From Amoebophrya sp. A120 (lineage: Eukaryota; Sar; Dinophyceae; Syndiniales; Amoebophryaceae): 64,000 nt of DNA. Positions 22,861 to 35,000 of this stretch are shown piece after piece. A program made the position numbers and the translations under genes. The stretch spans positions 820,009 through 884,008 of the forward strand of contig CAJINV010000010.1 in assembly GCA_905178155.1 (NCBI GenBank). Reading direction: 5' to 3'. Below the pieces are notes generated by a model that was not told where the DNA came from, did no database searches, and saw nothing but the letters and a program-made list of their open reading frames with translations. Each line of letters opens with the position of its first letter. Within the stretch, counting starts at the first letter, position 1.

Positions 22861-23071
22861 TATGCATTGCAAAAGTATCGTACTCGTATAAATGCATTAC
22901 AAATTTCCTCAGCATGAGAAATAAAATTTGTAATGCAGAAGTACCTTAAGAAAAAAATTTGTAATGCATGATTGCGAGGCGAGGCGATGGGTTACCCGGT
23001 CGGCAGAGCCGATCCACACGAACGAGCGAATGATTGCGATTACTACGAGTACGATACTTTTGCACAGGATA
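22861..23071. mobile_element. Introner F2 upstream of the gene G start codon
   Basis: 211 bp. TSD GAAGA exact. Lies 24 bp before the proposed ATG, so it would be a 5' UTR intron. Confidence 0.88.
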
Positions 23072-23094
23072 GAAGAAACCGCACAAGGACCATC

Positions 23095-26000
23095 ATGCTC
23101 GACCTCAGCGTGTGCAGTTTGAACCCAATTTTGGAGCTGCACGGGCAGGAGATCAACCATCTGGCGTTCGGCACCAACAAGGAGTACAATTTGGAGGTGA
23201 CGGTGGTTTCGCTGCTCGATAAGCAAAACACCCCCATTGCGGTGGTCCAGGACTGCAGTTTATCCAAGAAAAAAACAGTGTAAGTGTACTTTCTTGGAGG
23301 ATTAGCATGACAAATATCTCTCGCATGACAGCAAAAACCTGTCATGCGCAGATACTACGTGAAAACGCCCTTTAATGAACCCTACGACGCACGCCAAGCA
23401 TGACAGACGCAATCAGCTTGAATGTTGCGCATCACAAATTTACTCCCGCAGAGGGAGCGAAAGAGCACGGCCCGAGCAATTGAAACTGTCTTGATTTGCA
23501 TGAAAGGGGCCCGAAAATGAAACGCTCAGCGCTCCCCGGAATCGATTCAAATAAAACGCGAACGCCTGCCGGGGCGGTTGGCAAAAGAAAGACAGGGAAG
23601 CGACCAGAGGCCGGCGCCTTGGGGACGGCGACGGCCCTCCCGGCGCCTGCGCTCCCAGGGCGTGACAAATAGCAGGCAAGGCGGCCGCCGCAGCCGGCTC
23701 TGTCTTCCTTGTGCCCGTGCCGCGGCCGCTGCGTAGTTGTGTCGGTTGCCCTGAGTTTCATTTCGTGCCGCCCTGCGAGAATTTGCGTGGCTCTGGGCGA
23801 GCGGGCCGGACGCCCGTGGTACGTAGGGGGCGCCGAGTCTCCGCGTCCTTGCTTGGTCGCTGCGCCTTTGCCGCGGTTGGCGCGCTGCTCTGACGAGTTG
23901 CATGCTGCGCCGCCCCGCGGGAATTCGTCTGGCCCTGGGCGAGCGGGCCGGGCGCCAGTGGTAGGGGGCGCCGAGTCAGTCTCCGTGCCCTGGTCTGGCC
24001 GCCCTGTCGTTGCGGTGGTTGGTTCGTGCCTCTGAGTTGCATGTCGCGCCGCCCCGCGGGAATTTGCCTGGCCATAGGCGAGCGGGCCGGGCGCCAGTGG
24101 TAGACTAGAGGGCGCCGAGTTTCCGTGCCCTCGCTCGCCTGGCCTTTGCGTCTTTTAGCTGGGTGGTTCGTATGTAGTGAGGTCGCCGCACGGCTCTAGC
24201 CAGCCAGGGAGTTTTTTTGCCATATACCGTGAAAAACGGGCGGCAGTTTTCAATCGGCCGGCGGTGTTTTTGAACATAAAAAGCTTTCACTTGTCAATCG
24301 GCTCTGGCTGACCTGGCACCGAATCGCCAGCGGGTTCTATCGGTCGCCGATCTAAAAAACGACGCAGAGGAGTCAGCAAAAGGGGCGCCATTCTGAGGCG
24401 CCTGGCGCACCTAATTCCGCCGATTTGGGGCGCCCTAAAAGGGGCGCCGAAAAAGTGCGAAGGCGGCAAAAGCTTCGAATCCGCATGCTTTGCGCGCCAT
24501 TTTTGGCCACTTTTCGAGGTCGCAAAGACGGCCAAAAAAATCGGGCATCTGTAATGTGGGGAGCAATCCAAGGCGCGCGACTTTTCAGCAAAAAAAAACA
24601 AAAAGCGGAAAGCTCGCCAAAATCTTAAAGCCAATCAAACAATCCGCATGCCATTGGCCCGATTTGGGCGGGGCGCCCAGGGGGCCGGGCTTGGTGGGGG
24701 CCCTTGGGTGGCTATAGCACTGGGCAGCGCATCACAAGGCGATCCTTGGCAAATACCCACGCGCTCGGTTTCGTCGTGATCTCGTGCTGTGTGGGTTTGT
24801 CGCTTTCGAAATTTTTCCCGACAAGTATTTTGCTGATATTTCAACAACCGAGCGGCATAGCTTCAACGCTTTAGCTGCGCAGCGACGGTTAGAGCGACGA
24901 CTGAAACGCAAGCCATTGAACGAGAAACAGCAGCAAGCTTACGATCGTGTCAGCGATATGGTTGGACGGTTAGCAGCGTACAAACTACAAAATAGCGCGA
25001 CGCATGGCGCGAATGTTGAGGCGGCTGCGACGTCTCCGCCGCTGATTTTCCCGCCGCAACACATTCAGGGACGACGGGGCACAGGCAAGACGCACCTCGG
25101 AAGATGTTTGCGAGACATGGCCACGGGCGCTGGCTTGCGGGGTGTGTGCTGCGCTCCCAGTGGCGCTGCTGCGCGATTATATGGCCTCGATGCCCATACC
25201 ATTCACGCGCTCAACAACATGGCACCGACACGAACTAAACTACAGCCGGATGGTTTAGCGTTTGAAGATATTGCGACCCCTACGGCCGAAAACGATGCAT
25301 ATTTGCGCTCGTTGGATTTTGCATTGTGTGACGAAATTCATTCGGCGCAGGCGGCGTGGATCTTCGAACTTGACGCGGCGTTGCGGCGTGCGCGAAGCAA
25401 TCCCGCGCCATTTGGTGGCGTCATTTTTGTGGGGATTGGCGATCGGCGTCAGCAGCTTCCCGCATTAAACACGGCGGGTTTTTACGGATCACGCTCGCCA
25501 GTCGCTCGCGCGGATTTGCTAGCCCATTCAGTGCATGCCGTTTCGTTTTTGAAGAAGCCCGTCGCAGAACTGCACCAGTTGGGCAAATTGGAGCGAAAAA
25601 ACGCGAACACCGAGCAAAGTTGGGCCGATTTCGTCGAAACCTTGGCAACGGAATCGCAAGACATTGACTTGCACAGGTTTGCGCACGTTAACAAAATAAC
25701 AGCAGCAGAGCGCGTCGCTTTGTCACCACGCGCGCAAATTTTAGCCGCTACGCATCACCAATGCCGTCGCTGGAATAAACTCGCTCTCGAAACGCATCGC
25801 GCATTCAACCCCAGAGCTAAAGCAGTGACATATCGCGCAGAAGGGCGCTGCGAGTATGCTCCCTGTGGGAGTATCTGCGAAACAGTCCCCGGAGACGATT
25901 GCCCGCCTATCGACTTGGAGCTCGTCGAAGGGTCTCGCGTGGAATTCTGTCGGCGTTATGGGTCCGTCGTGAAGCACACGAAAGGCGTCGTGCGCTATTT

Positions 26001-29000
26001 AGGGCGTGACTTTGTGTCGCTCGAAGTTGAAACCGAAGGCGAGGCCGACACACTTGACGCGGAGCCATATACCAGCATGCTGCTTGTGCCGCGTCTGCCT
26101 ATTCAAGTGGTCGACGCTTACGGGGAAGAGCATCGGTATTTGCAATGTCCCTTGCGGCTAGCTTATTGCAAAACGTTCCACGCCGTTCAAGGCGTCACAG
26201 TATCAGGCGAGTCGTTGCTTGGCTCAGATGTCGACGCGTTTACGCATGGGACGGGTTATGTGGTGTTCGGGCGAGTTGAAGACGAGTCGCAAATTAAAAC
26301 GGTTTCGCTCAATGATGAGAGGCCGGAAAAGCTGACCAACATAGTGTGGCCGGAATTTCTCGCGTGAGCGCATCCCGACCCGTCTGATCCATACACCGAA
26401 AAACACACGGCAACGCTTCAAACGTCGCACCTTACGCGCTTGCTCGCTGCTCCTTTCTGCGCGATTGTGTTCCGGGATGCTTCGTCAGTCCACTGTTCTA
26501 TTTTGTTGCTCAGCCGACGACCTTGACAATTTGAAAAACCGCGCGCCATTGCTAATTTTCCAGTCCGCTTGTCGTGGTCGCAGCATTGTTTTGAGGTTTT
26601 TGATCTGATTTGTGCACCGTTTTGCGCGTTTTGCTGAGAACCGCCCGGCTTCGGTGCCATTTTGTACCGTTTCGCAAACTGATGGCGCAACTTGCGCGCA
26701 TTTTGATCCATTTGCACCAATATGAGGCAAGTTTGCGCGTTTTCGTGCTTTTTGCATAGCTTTCGCGGTCATTTTGCTGCTTTTGTTATTGAATTAAGCC
26801 AAAGCAGTGCCATTTTCGCCGTTTGCAATGCTACTGGCTGCATTTGTTGCGTTTTTGACTCGTTTGCAATTGAACTAAGCCAAAACAGTGCCGCTTTTGC
26901 CCGTTTGCAATGCTACTGGTTATATTTGTTGCGTTTTTGACTAATTTGCAAATGAACTAAGCCAAAACAGTGCCACTTTTGCCGGTTTGCAATGCTACTG
27001 GCTACATTTGTTGCGTTTTTGACTAGTTTGCAGCGTTTTCGATGTCATTTTGCACGATTTCGCATGCTATTGACCTAATTTGCGCGCATTTTGTCCCGTT
27101 TGCTTTACAAAAACGCAGGCCCGAGCCGCAACAATTTGCGAAATCTCGGCGAATATTCGCGGACTTTTTTGCCGTCGCATTTTCCTCGATTTGGACCGTT
27201 TTTCGTGGCTTTTGCCATCGTTTTGACGTTTTTGCATCGATTTTTGCACCATTTTGCACGTTTTGCATCGAGAAAAATTCAGCGATTTTCGGTTCGTGTC
27301 TTGCATGTTTCGTAACATAATTTATAACACTAACAGCGTTTTTTTCTTGGATACAGTTCGGGATCGAAAAACATCTTTCCGCTGTCCCGGGCCATATCAA
27401 CTTTAAAAATGTCTGGGTCTGGAAATTTGTGATGCTAAAAGTGAACGAGAGTTCCACTGCAATACGGAGCCAAGCATGACAAATTTTTTGGGCTCCTATG
27501 TGTTGCGTGTGCCGCATGGCAAACTGCGTGCTTGCATGACAGAAAAGAGGACCGCTTCGTGCCCATGCATCACAGATTCTTGAGTCATGTCAGACACGCA
27601 TGACAAATGTAGGAATCTTCCAGACCCAGACAGTTTTACATTTGATAGGCCATCCGGCACAACCACTGGTCTTCCTCCGCGCAGGGTCATGGGGGCAACC
27701 ACTACGGAGCCAATCCTGGCGAAATTGACTACAATGACGCCATCATTCGCAGCACGATTTGGTCCCGGGTCATGGGCACGTCGTCAAACAACCGAAGCTA
27801 TGCATTGCAAAAGTATCGTACTCGTATAAATGCATCACAAATTATTTCCTCAGCGTGAGAAATAAAATTTGGAATGCGCATTTAGCTTAAGAACAAGATT
27901 TGTATAATGCATGACTGCAAGTACAACTAGTACGATCCTTGTGCACAGGATAGAAGCAACAGCAGGCGCGGTTCGAACGCTGGGACCACGTCGAATCAGC
28001 AGTCATCCCGGAGCAGGAGTCTGTCGCCGGCGCGGTTCATTTTCGGTCGAGGTGCTTCCTCCGCGAGCTCGTCGGTCCGGGCGACAACAAAAGGTGGGAA
28101 AAACAAGACGGCGATATTGTGAGGAAAAATCCCCCCTCCCCGTATTGAAAAACTACGTTTGCGAAAATTTGTGTTGCTGATTTGTGGCCACAAATCACAA
28201 CTGTCTTGCAAGAAGCCAAATGCAGAAGCTTCCGCCCCATTCTGGAAGCGATTTGTCATGCTGGTGGGTCTAAAAGGCAGCCGCTTGCAATGCTGAACAA
28301 CTAGACCCAGACGCCTCTGCCTAGGCTCGGCATCTGGCCGCAATGCCTCCCTGCAATACAAACCGGATTTGTGTACACAGATCCAGCATCAGTGCTGCTG
28401 CGCTAGCAGTTGCTCTTCGAGATGGAAGCTGCGCTGGACGAAGTCGAGGTGGAGCAGCATTGACGGAACTGGGCAGCGCGCGGCCTTCGCACCAGGAGCG
28501 GATGCCGATTACTCAGCTTTCTTCCCGGGGGCTCCGGGGCTGACCCATTTGTGTCGGTGCGCGGACCAACCCATCTGCGTTGATAGCGGCACCCCATCCG
28601 CGGCGTTCTGTGTCTCCCGTGCGCCGGGTCCTTTGCAGCGTGCGTTGCCTTCTTGCTCGGCTCGGCCTGTTTTTGGTGTCGCGTCGGTGGGTGCGCGTCA
28701 AGCTGAGGGGAGTGGAGCGAGATGCGCGTTTTGTGCTTGGGGCTTGTTCGACGGGATTCTTTTTGCGCCGAGGAGTTCTAGCTCGTGACATGCCGCGTGG
28801 TCCCGCGGACTCTGTTTTGTGCCTGCTCGTGCTCGGAGATGACGTTGCTGTAGCCGCTGGAGATCGCGGCTTTCCATGATTTCCTACGATGCCGCTGGTC
28901 CTACAAGAGCCCTTTCGCCTTCATCCCAGTGCTGTCGTTGACAGACCTTGGGCTGATAATCCCGTTGCAGGAGGTTCGGTCCTTGGCGCGTCTTCGCCAC

Positions 29001-32000
29001 CGGCAGGAGTCAGGATGGGTAGGTGGGTCTCCTCGTTGTTGCTTGAGCTTGCTCAGGTCTTCGCTGCATTCGGTGGCTGGTGGCCGCTCTTGGGTCTCAG
29101 GTGTGGGTCGGAGTTCGTTTGCCTCTCGTCAGTCTGGACGGAGTGCTCTCGTTCAGCCACCCCCCGGCGGTCGACTGTCGGCGATCTGGCCCCCCCAGCT
29201 CATGATTGCAGTGTTGGCTGGTGATGACGAGGTTGCGGACAGTTGACTTGTCATCTGTCTGGTTCGCCCATTTTGCTGCCACGACTGTTTGGTCCCCGGT
29301 CCCCTGAGGCGGGGGGATACGGGTTACCTGGTCGGGATGTCGCGCGGAAGGTGTCTCTCACGTCCCTAGCTCTTCGTACTCGCCGCTGAGTACAGTCGAG
29401 CGCCTTGGTTGATCGCCACACTGTTTCATAGTGCTGAAACGACCCGGCTTTCACTAGGGGGAGCATTCGTACACTTTGTGCCCTCCGGGACTATGCCTCT
29501 GCTTCCGTCTAAACTGAGGGGTCCACTTATCCCTCTCGGTATTCGGTCGCAGGGAAGGGTTGCCGGGGTCTCCCTCGCATCGGTTCTCGATGTCGGGTGT
29601 GAGTTTGTGACTGCGGGGGCAGTGGTTGGCTTAGGTTTGCGGAGTACATCTGAAAAGAGGCTCCCATTCCTTCTTCCAGGTAGCGATCCTAGATCGCTGC
29701 CACGCGGAGCCACCCCCGTATTTCACCCCCAGGGGGTTGTGGACCTGGCAAAACCGATGAGTTCGGGCTGCTGACTGTTCCACCTCTTCCGAGTGCGATC
29801 ATGTTACGCCTCACGCCTCACAAATCCAGCATCAGAAATTCCGTTTTGATATGGGGAGGGGGATTTTTCATTTTGATAGGCGACGCCTGCAGTCCTTTCC
29901 AGGGCGGGCGGTGGGGATGATGGTAGATTTGCGCAAATAAATGCTAGCGCAGCAGCATCTTCTTCTTCGCAGCAGCAACAGCAGACGACAGCACAGTATG
30001 CCGAAGTGGAGCAGCAGATTACCGCGCTGGCGTTGACGCCGGACTGTTTGTATTGCATCATCGTCTACTTGGATGGGTTCGTGGACGTCGTCCGAGTGCT
30101 GGAGGACTTCGGCGCAGCGACGAGTGCCACAAGTATCCTGTGCAAAAGTTTCGTACTCGTAGTAATCGCAGTCATGCATTACAGATCTCCCTCTTAACCT
30201 ACAGGTACAGCCGCATTACAAATTCAATTTTTCATGCTGATGGAATTTGTCATGCGATTTATACTAGTACGTGTACGATGCTTTTGCATTGCATAACAAG
30301 CAGTGGGGGCCAAGTTACAAGGGATCAACATCAGCAGGAACAAGGAGCAGAACAGCACCTAAGCGAGCCGATCCTGCCGTTCTTCCTGAACGACGTGTTT
30401 CAATCGAGCTACTGCGACGACTTTGGCCCGCCCAGCTGCTGCTGCTGTTACGATGTGAATAGAAACAAAACTACCGGAAGAAGAACTTCTACGGCGCCGA
30501 ACAACGGCGCTTTTCACAGTGCTGCCACCTCCAAGTGGAGGTCAAGCGGGCAACTACAGGTGGGAGGAAGTTCGTATCCTAATGGCTGCTCTGCAAACAG
30601 TAACAAGTCCGCGCCGGCTCTTTATTCCAACGGGTCGCAAACCTACACGACCGTTGCAGAAGGTGGAGGTCTCAGCGCCTCAGCGGCTAGTAGTACTCAA
30701 AAAATGGATTCTTCCGGCTCCTTCACCCACCCTGGGGAGAACAGCTGCAAGAAGGCCGAGCCACTGTATCGCGTTTTCATCGGGTCGCTGTCCGGAAATT
30801 TGGTGGCCATCGACCTGATACGCATTGCAAAAGCATCGCACTAGTAGAAATCGCATTACAAGTTCGGTGAGCATGACAAATGGAATTTGTCATGATGAAA
30901 AATGGAATTTGTCATGCTGTTTTACCTTGGGATGGAAATTTGTAATGCATGATTGCGATTTACACTACGAGTGCGATACTTTTGCACTGGATACCTGAAA
31001 TCCAGTTCGGTTATGGAGAAATTTACGAATTTTCCCGGCCCCGTATCCTGAGTAAAAACGTCCCCGCCCCATAGTCAAGGTGCTTTAAATTTGGTCTTTT
31101 CCAGTACATAAACACCCCATAGTCAAGGTGGGAACTTTGCATCACGAATCCAGAAGCTTTGGGAGTTACGCATGACAATTTGTAGGCTCTAGCGTAGTTC
31201 TGTTTAGCAAGCGAAGCCGCATAGGAAATCCATCTCCTCATCCTGTTTACAGCATTATAAGTTCGTCCAGAACACAATTGGAAATGGCTCTCATGGGGAT
31301 CCGGCGCATTACAAATGCTCATGTAGTTGCAAGGCTGCATGATTATATGGGAGGGGAACGTTTTTACAAAGTATATCCCGTACTGAACATGCAGCTCGTG
31401 GAGGAGAACTCCGCAAACCAGCAGATTACGGACCTGATGAACTTGCAGAAGATCTGGCTGTATCTTGTGCAAAAGTAACGTACTCGTATTGCAGTCATGC
31501 ATTACAAATCTTTTCCTTAAAGTCAACTCGCATTACAAATTTTATTTCTCATGCTGAGAAAATTTGTAATGCATTTTTTTATACGAGTGCGATACTCTTG
31601 CAGTTAATTGGCTGTTCCTCAAAGTTGGCGAATCTCTGCTCCGTCTCGATGTGTTCGAGGAGTGCGAGGACGTGAGCGCGGCGGCGACCGCGGCGCCGCT
31701 GGGTTCCACTACAGGGTCCGAACAACTGGACATATGCATTGATGCAGCTATGTCTTGGTCTGGAAAGTTGTCATGCTATCTTGCCGAAGATAACAGAGGC
31801 TGAGGCACGTCAATGTGTAGCTAGGCATGTTGACAAGTTTTCTAACGGCCGTCTGTTGGAGACATAGCGCTTCTGCAACACACAGGAGCAGCGTTGCTGC
31901 GCGCCATGCATCACAGCTCGCCAACTCCGCGGGGGCGTTGCGGGTATCTCCCTAAAACACCAAAACCGGCACAAATTGGGCCGGCAGTCCGGGCAATTGC

Positions 32001-35000
32001 TCACCAGCCGGCTTGTATGGCGAATAAGGTGCTCGACGAAGGAAGAAGCAGGCATGCAGTTAGCACCTCCGGTTGGTAGAGCGATCGGCTACCGAGGCAC
32101 GTCAGGGGGCGTCGCTACTTCAATTCAATTCAATTCAATTGCTAGCGATGTGATGTGATGTGATGGAGCGGCGGCGGTGGCCTCTTACCATCAAGCTCGA
32201 ACGGCCGGGGCAGGGAACAACGCAATGCTTTGCACCACGGGCAGACGACTACTATCTGGCAGTGTGGACGCCTCCGGACAGCAGCAACTGCCCAACATGC
32301 AAACACTAAGTTATCAGCTTCTTACCCTACGGACCTGCTAGACTTCTCCTCTAACCCACTGGGGCGCTTATGTAGCTCGGCGGGCCTGGGTGCAGCGCAT
32401 AAAAACTCCTGCTGCCTAAGCTACTTTTTTGCCCAAGTTCATATGGAACTTCATCTTTTTTCCGTGCTTTGAGCTTTTTCTTCAGAACTTCGCGCTTTTT
32501 GCTTTTAGTTTCTACTGTACTTTTTGAAAACAAAAAAAACAAGGGTCACTGAACTACGCACCTTTTTCCTTACTAGTATACTACACGAAACTACCTCCCC
32601 GCGAAGCGCTACTTGCCGAGCCTGGTTACTGCACCTGATCCGCACAGATGTCTCTACAAATGCAAAACCTAACCTATGGAAGGGCGATGCGCGGAATACT
32701 AACTACACGAACGGGCAATAACTAAGGAGGGCCACGGCACTACTATACACAGTTTTCTAGTGCACGACCGGCACACCCGCGAACCTCCGCCCGACGCCAC
32801 GACCACCGGCACAACGGCAGCGTGAGGGATGGACTATTTTAAGCCTTTTTTTTGGCATAGAGAAAAACATCCCTTTTCCTTCTTCGCAGTGCGTTTACGG
32901 AGCTAACTACTCGCCCGGCGCAACGGGTGGCGCTACAAAAAACTACCTGCTAACACTGCGCGTTTATTCCTAAGACTACTTGTGCTGTGTGCTTTATTTG
33001 TCGCTTTTAATTCTACTTCTAGCGACTAGCTTTGCGTGGTGCTCCCTGCAGCTGCAGCAGCTTCTGCAACTAAAACCGCGACCGCTACTGTCCAGCACCA
33101 CGGCAACGCTCGGAGGCCGGCAGTGCCCATCCGTCGCCGTTCCATCGCTTGCACCGTCCCAACACAGTCATGTAGTATACCTGATATTAATGATTGTGTA
33201 GCACGATGACAGGACAGTTGACCGACAGCGAATATATCTGCAAACTAGTCAAACACTGCAAAATATATGTAGTTCAAGATGGAGACGAAGAAGACATTTA
33301 TGCACAACGCAAACAATGAATAGGTAAAGAAAGTTTATCCATACTCCACTTTAACCACACGCACATACAAACCCCCGACGACAAACAAGCTGTGCACGGC
33401 CACGGTCTGTGGAAGCTTTTCGAACAGAGACTCCTTGCCACGAGTGCCCGTTCCGCCGCTCGCTGAAAAAACACCACGGCGCGCTACAACTCCTTCTGCG
33501 GTCAGCTTGCTCCGGGCACGGTCCGTCGTCGAAGATCCTCCGGCGGTGCGCGGAGGTCTTGGCGAGGTCGGTATGCGCCACAGTGCCTCTGGCGGTGGAG
33601 GGAGAAACCCCCACCGGTCGTGTCGTGCTTGCCCTTGTTGCTGCACGGCCTCGCACTAGAAGTTGCCGGAGGTTGGGGCTTGGCGTAGGTGACGTTCTTC
33701 CTCGGGTCACAGAGCTGCACGGTGGTGCCGCGTGGAACCATCTTGGGTGGCGGCGGCGGTGACTGTCACTAGCAGCTTAAATGAATCTAGGGCGCAGCCG
33801 GCTGCACCCGGCTGCCTACAACTACTCTCCAGGGACCCCGTGCAGAGGGCCCCGCTCTCGACAGGTTTCTACTAAGTTAGGCTCCTTGAGCCAAAAATTA
33901 GCCGATCATAACATCCAAGTCTTGCATTCTACTTCCAGACCCAGACACATGCTTGCAGTGGATAGGACAACGCCGCAAACAACATTCAAGCGTTACTGAC
34001 CGCGCCACTAAACGCCGCAGCCGGGGTATGAAAAGGAAAAATCCCCCCTTCCCATATCAAAACAGAAATCTGTGATGTGGGCTTTGTGTACACAAATCAC
34101 ACCTGTCTTGCAGGAAAGCACTGCACGCAGATCGCAAGCCTAGGGGGGGCCTTTTGGTGTAGGAACCTAGCATGGCAGACGTCTGCCCTGTAGGCCCTGC
34201 AGCATTACAAACCGCCTGAATAAAAAGTATCGCGGCGGACGCTCTAGATTTGTCTTCTGGCAAGACAGCGCAAATCTGCATCACAAATTTCCGGCAGGAC
34301 ATGTTTTCAATATGGGGAGGGGGGGACTTTTCCTTGCAATGCGGGGCGCTAAGCTCGGCGGCGGGTGGCAGTGCGGCGTCGAGGACCTCCTCCCAAAGCA
34401 GACCGAAGAGGATATCCCAAAGAAACAAAGATTGCGGGCAGGTCAGATTTGTAATGCAAAAATGAATAGACAAAACAATCTGTCTTGCGTGTCCTAAACA
34501 GCATGCTATGGCGTTGCCCATGACAGATTTTTCTGCGTATTTATTTTTGCATTACAAATCTGCCCTGCCGGCTTTTTTCTGTGTCATAGAGGAAGAAACT
34601 GCTTATCGACATTATCAAAACATGCTCAGCTGTTACAATCTCAAAAACGTTAGTACAATTGAGTCTGGAATTTGATTCGCATGATGAGCATAATAGATGA
34701 CCCACAGGGCACTCAACTCTCTGAAATACAAATTTACTCAGAAGATTCTAGTGCGGAGTTTTGGGGCTCCAGAAGTTGTCATGCGCAATCCTGTGCAGCG
34801 AGTAGGCTAGATCATGCACTTTTTCTTGCGTCAGCACGAGTCTGCAGTTTTATGGTAACCAATTGGAGATTTTTGTAGTAGTTGAGCAGGGTATAGACGT
34901 CGCGGACGGACTGAAAAAGCACCGCAGACAGAAAATCAAGAACACGGAGGTGGTCAGCGGAATCCACGCGGGCAGGATGTTGGTCTGCAGCAGTCCTAGC

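Larger units (their letters stand above)
23443..27318. mobile_element. 3.9-kb helicase-bearing insertion nested in the F5 introner
   Basis: Inserted within AAATTTACACTAACAG of the introner; AATTTA is found on both sides (23437-23442, 27319-27324), a possible 6-bp duplication. No terminal inverted repeat was seen. Contents in order: GC-rich tandem repeat (23768-24170), a GGCGCC-rich stretch (24290-24720), the Pif1-like ORF, and a T/G-rich 3' part with an 82-bp tandem repeat. Type not determined; Helitron-like origin is possible but TC...CTRR ends are not visible. Confidence 0.7.
23261..27353. mobile_element. Introner F5 in gene G carrying a nested 3.9-kb insert
   Basis: Left part 23261-23442 and right end 27325-27353 form one F5 element, flanked by exact TSD CAGTT (23256-23260, 27354-27358). 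Compare the intact F5 at 60384-60592, which has the same internal order. Removing all 4,093 bp gives D-C-S-S-G-S. Confidence 0.85.

Noticed and set aside
22400-22891. 163-codon ORF before gene G
   Set aside because: It ends inside an F2 introner, and its frame hits a stop soon after the element is removed. No family likeness.
28513-29774. Several ORFs of 85-140 codons in the insert nested in F4
   Set aside because: GC-rich DNA gives open frames on both strands. None shows domain motifs or a consistent codon bias.
32101-32170. Possible tRNA gene near GGTTGGTAGAGCGATCGGCT
   Set aside because: No complete cloverleaf or acceptor stem could be drawn; better explained as part of a SINE-like repeat.
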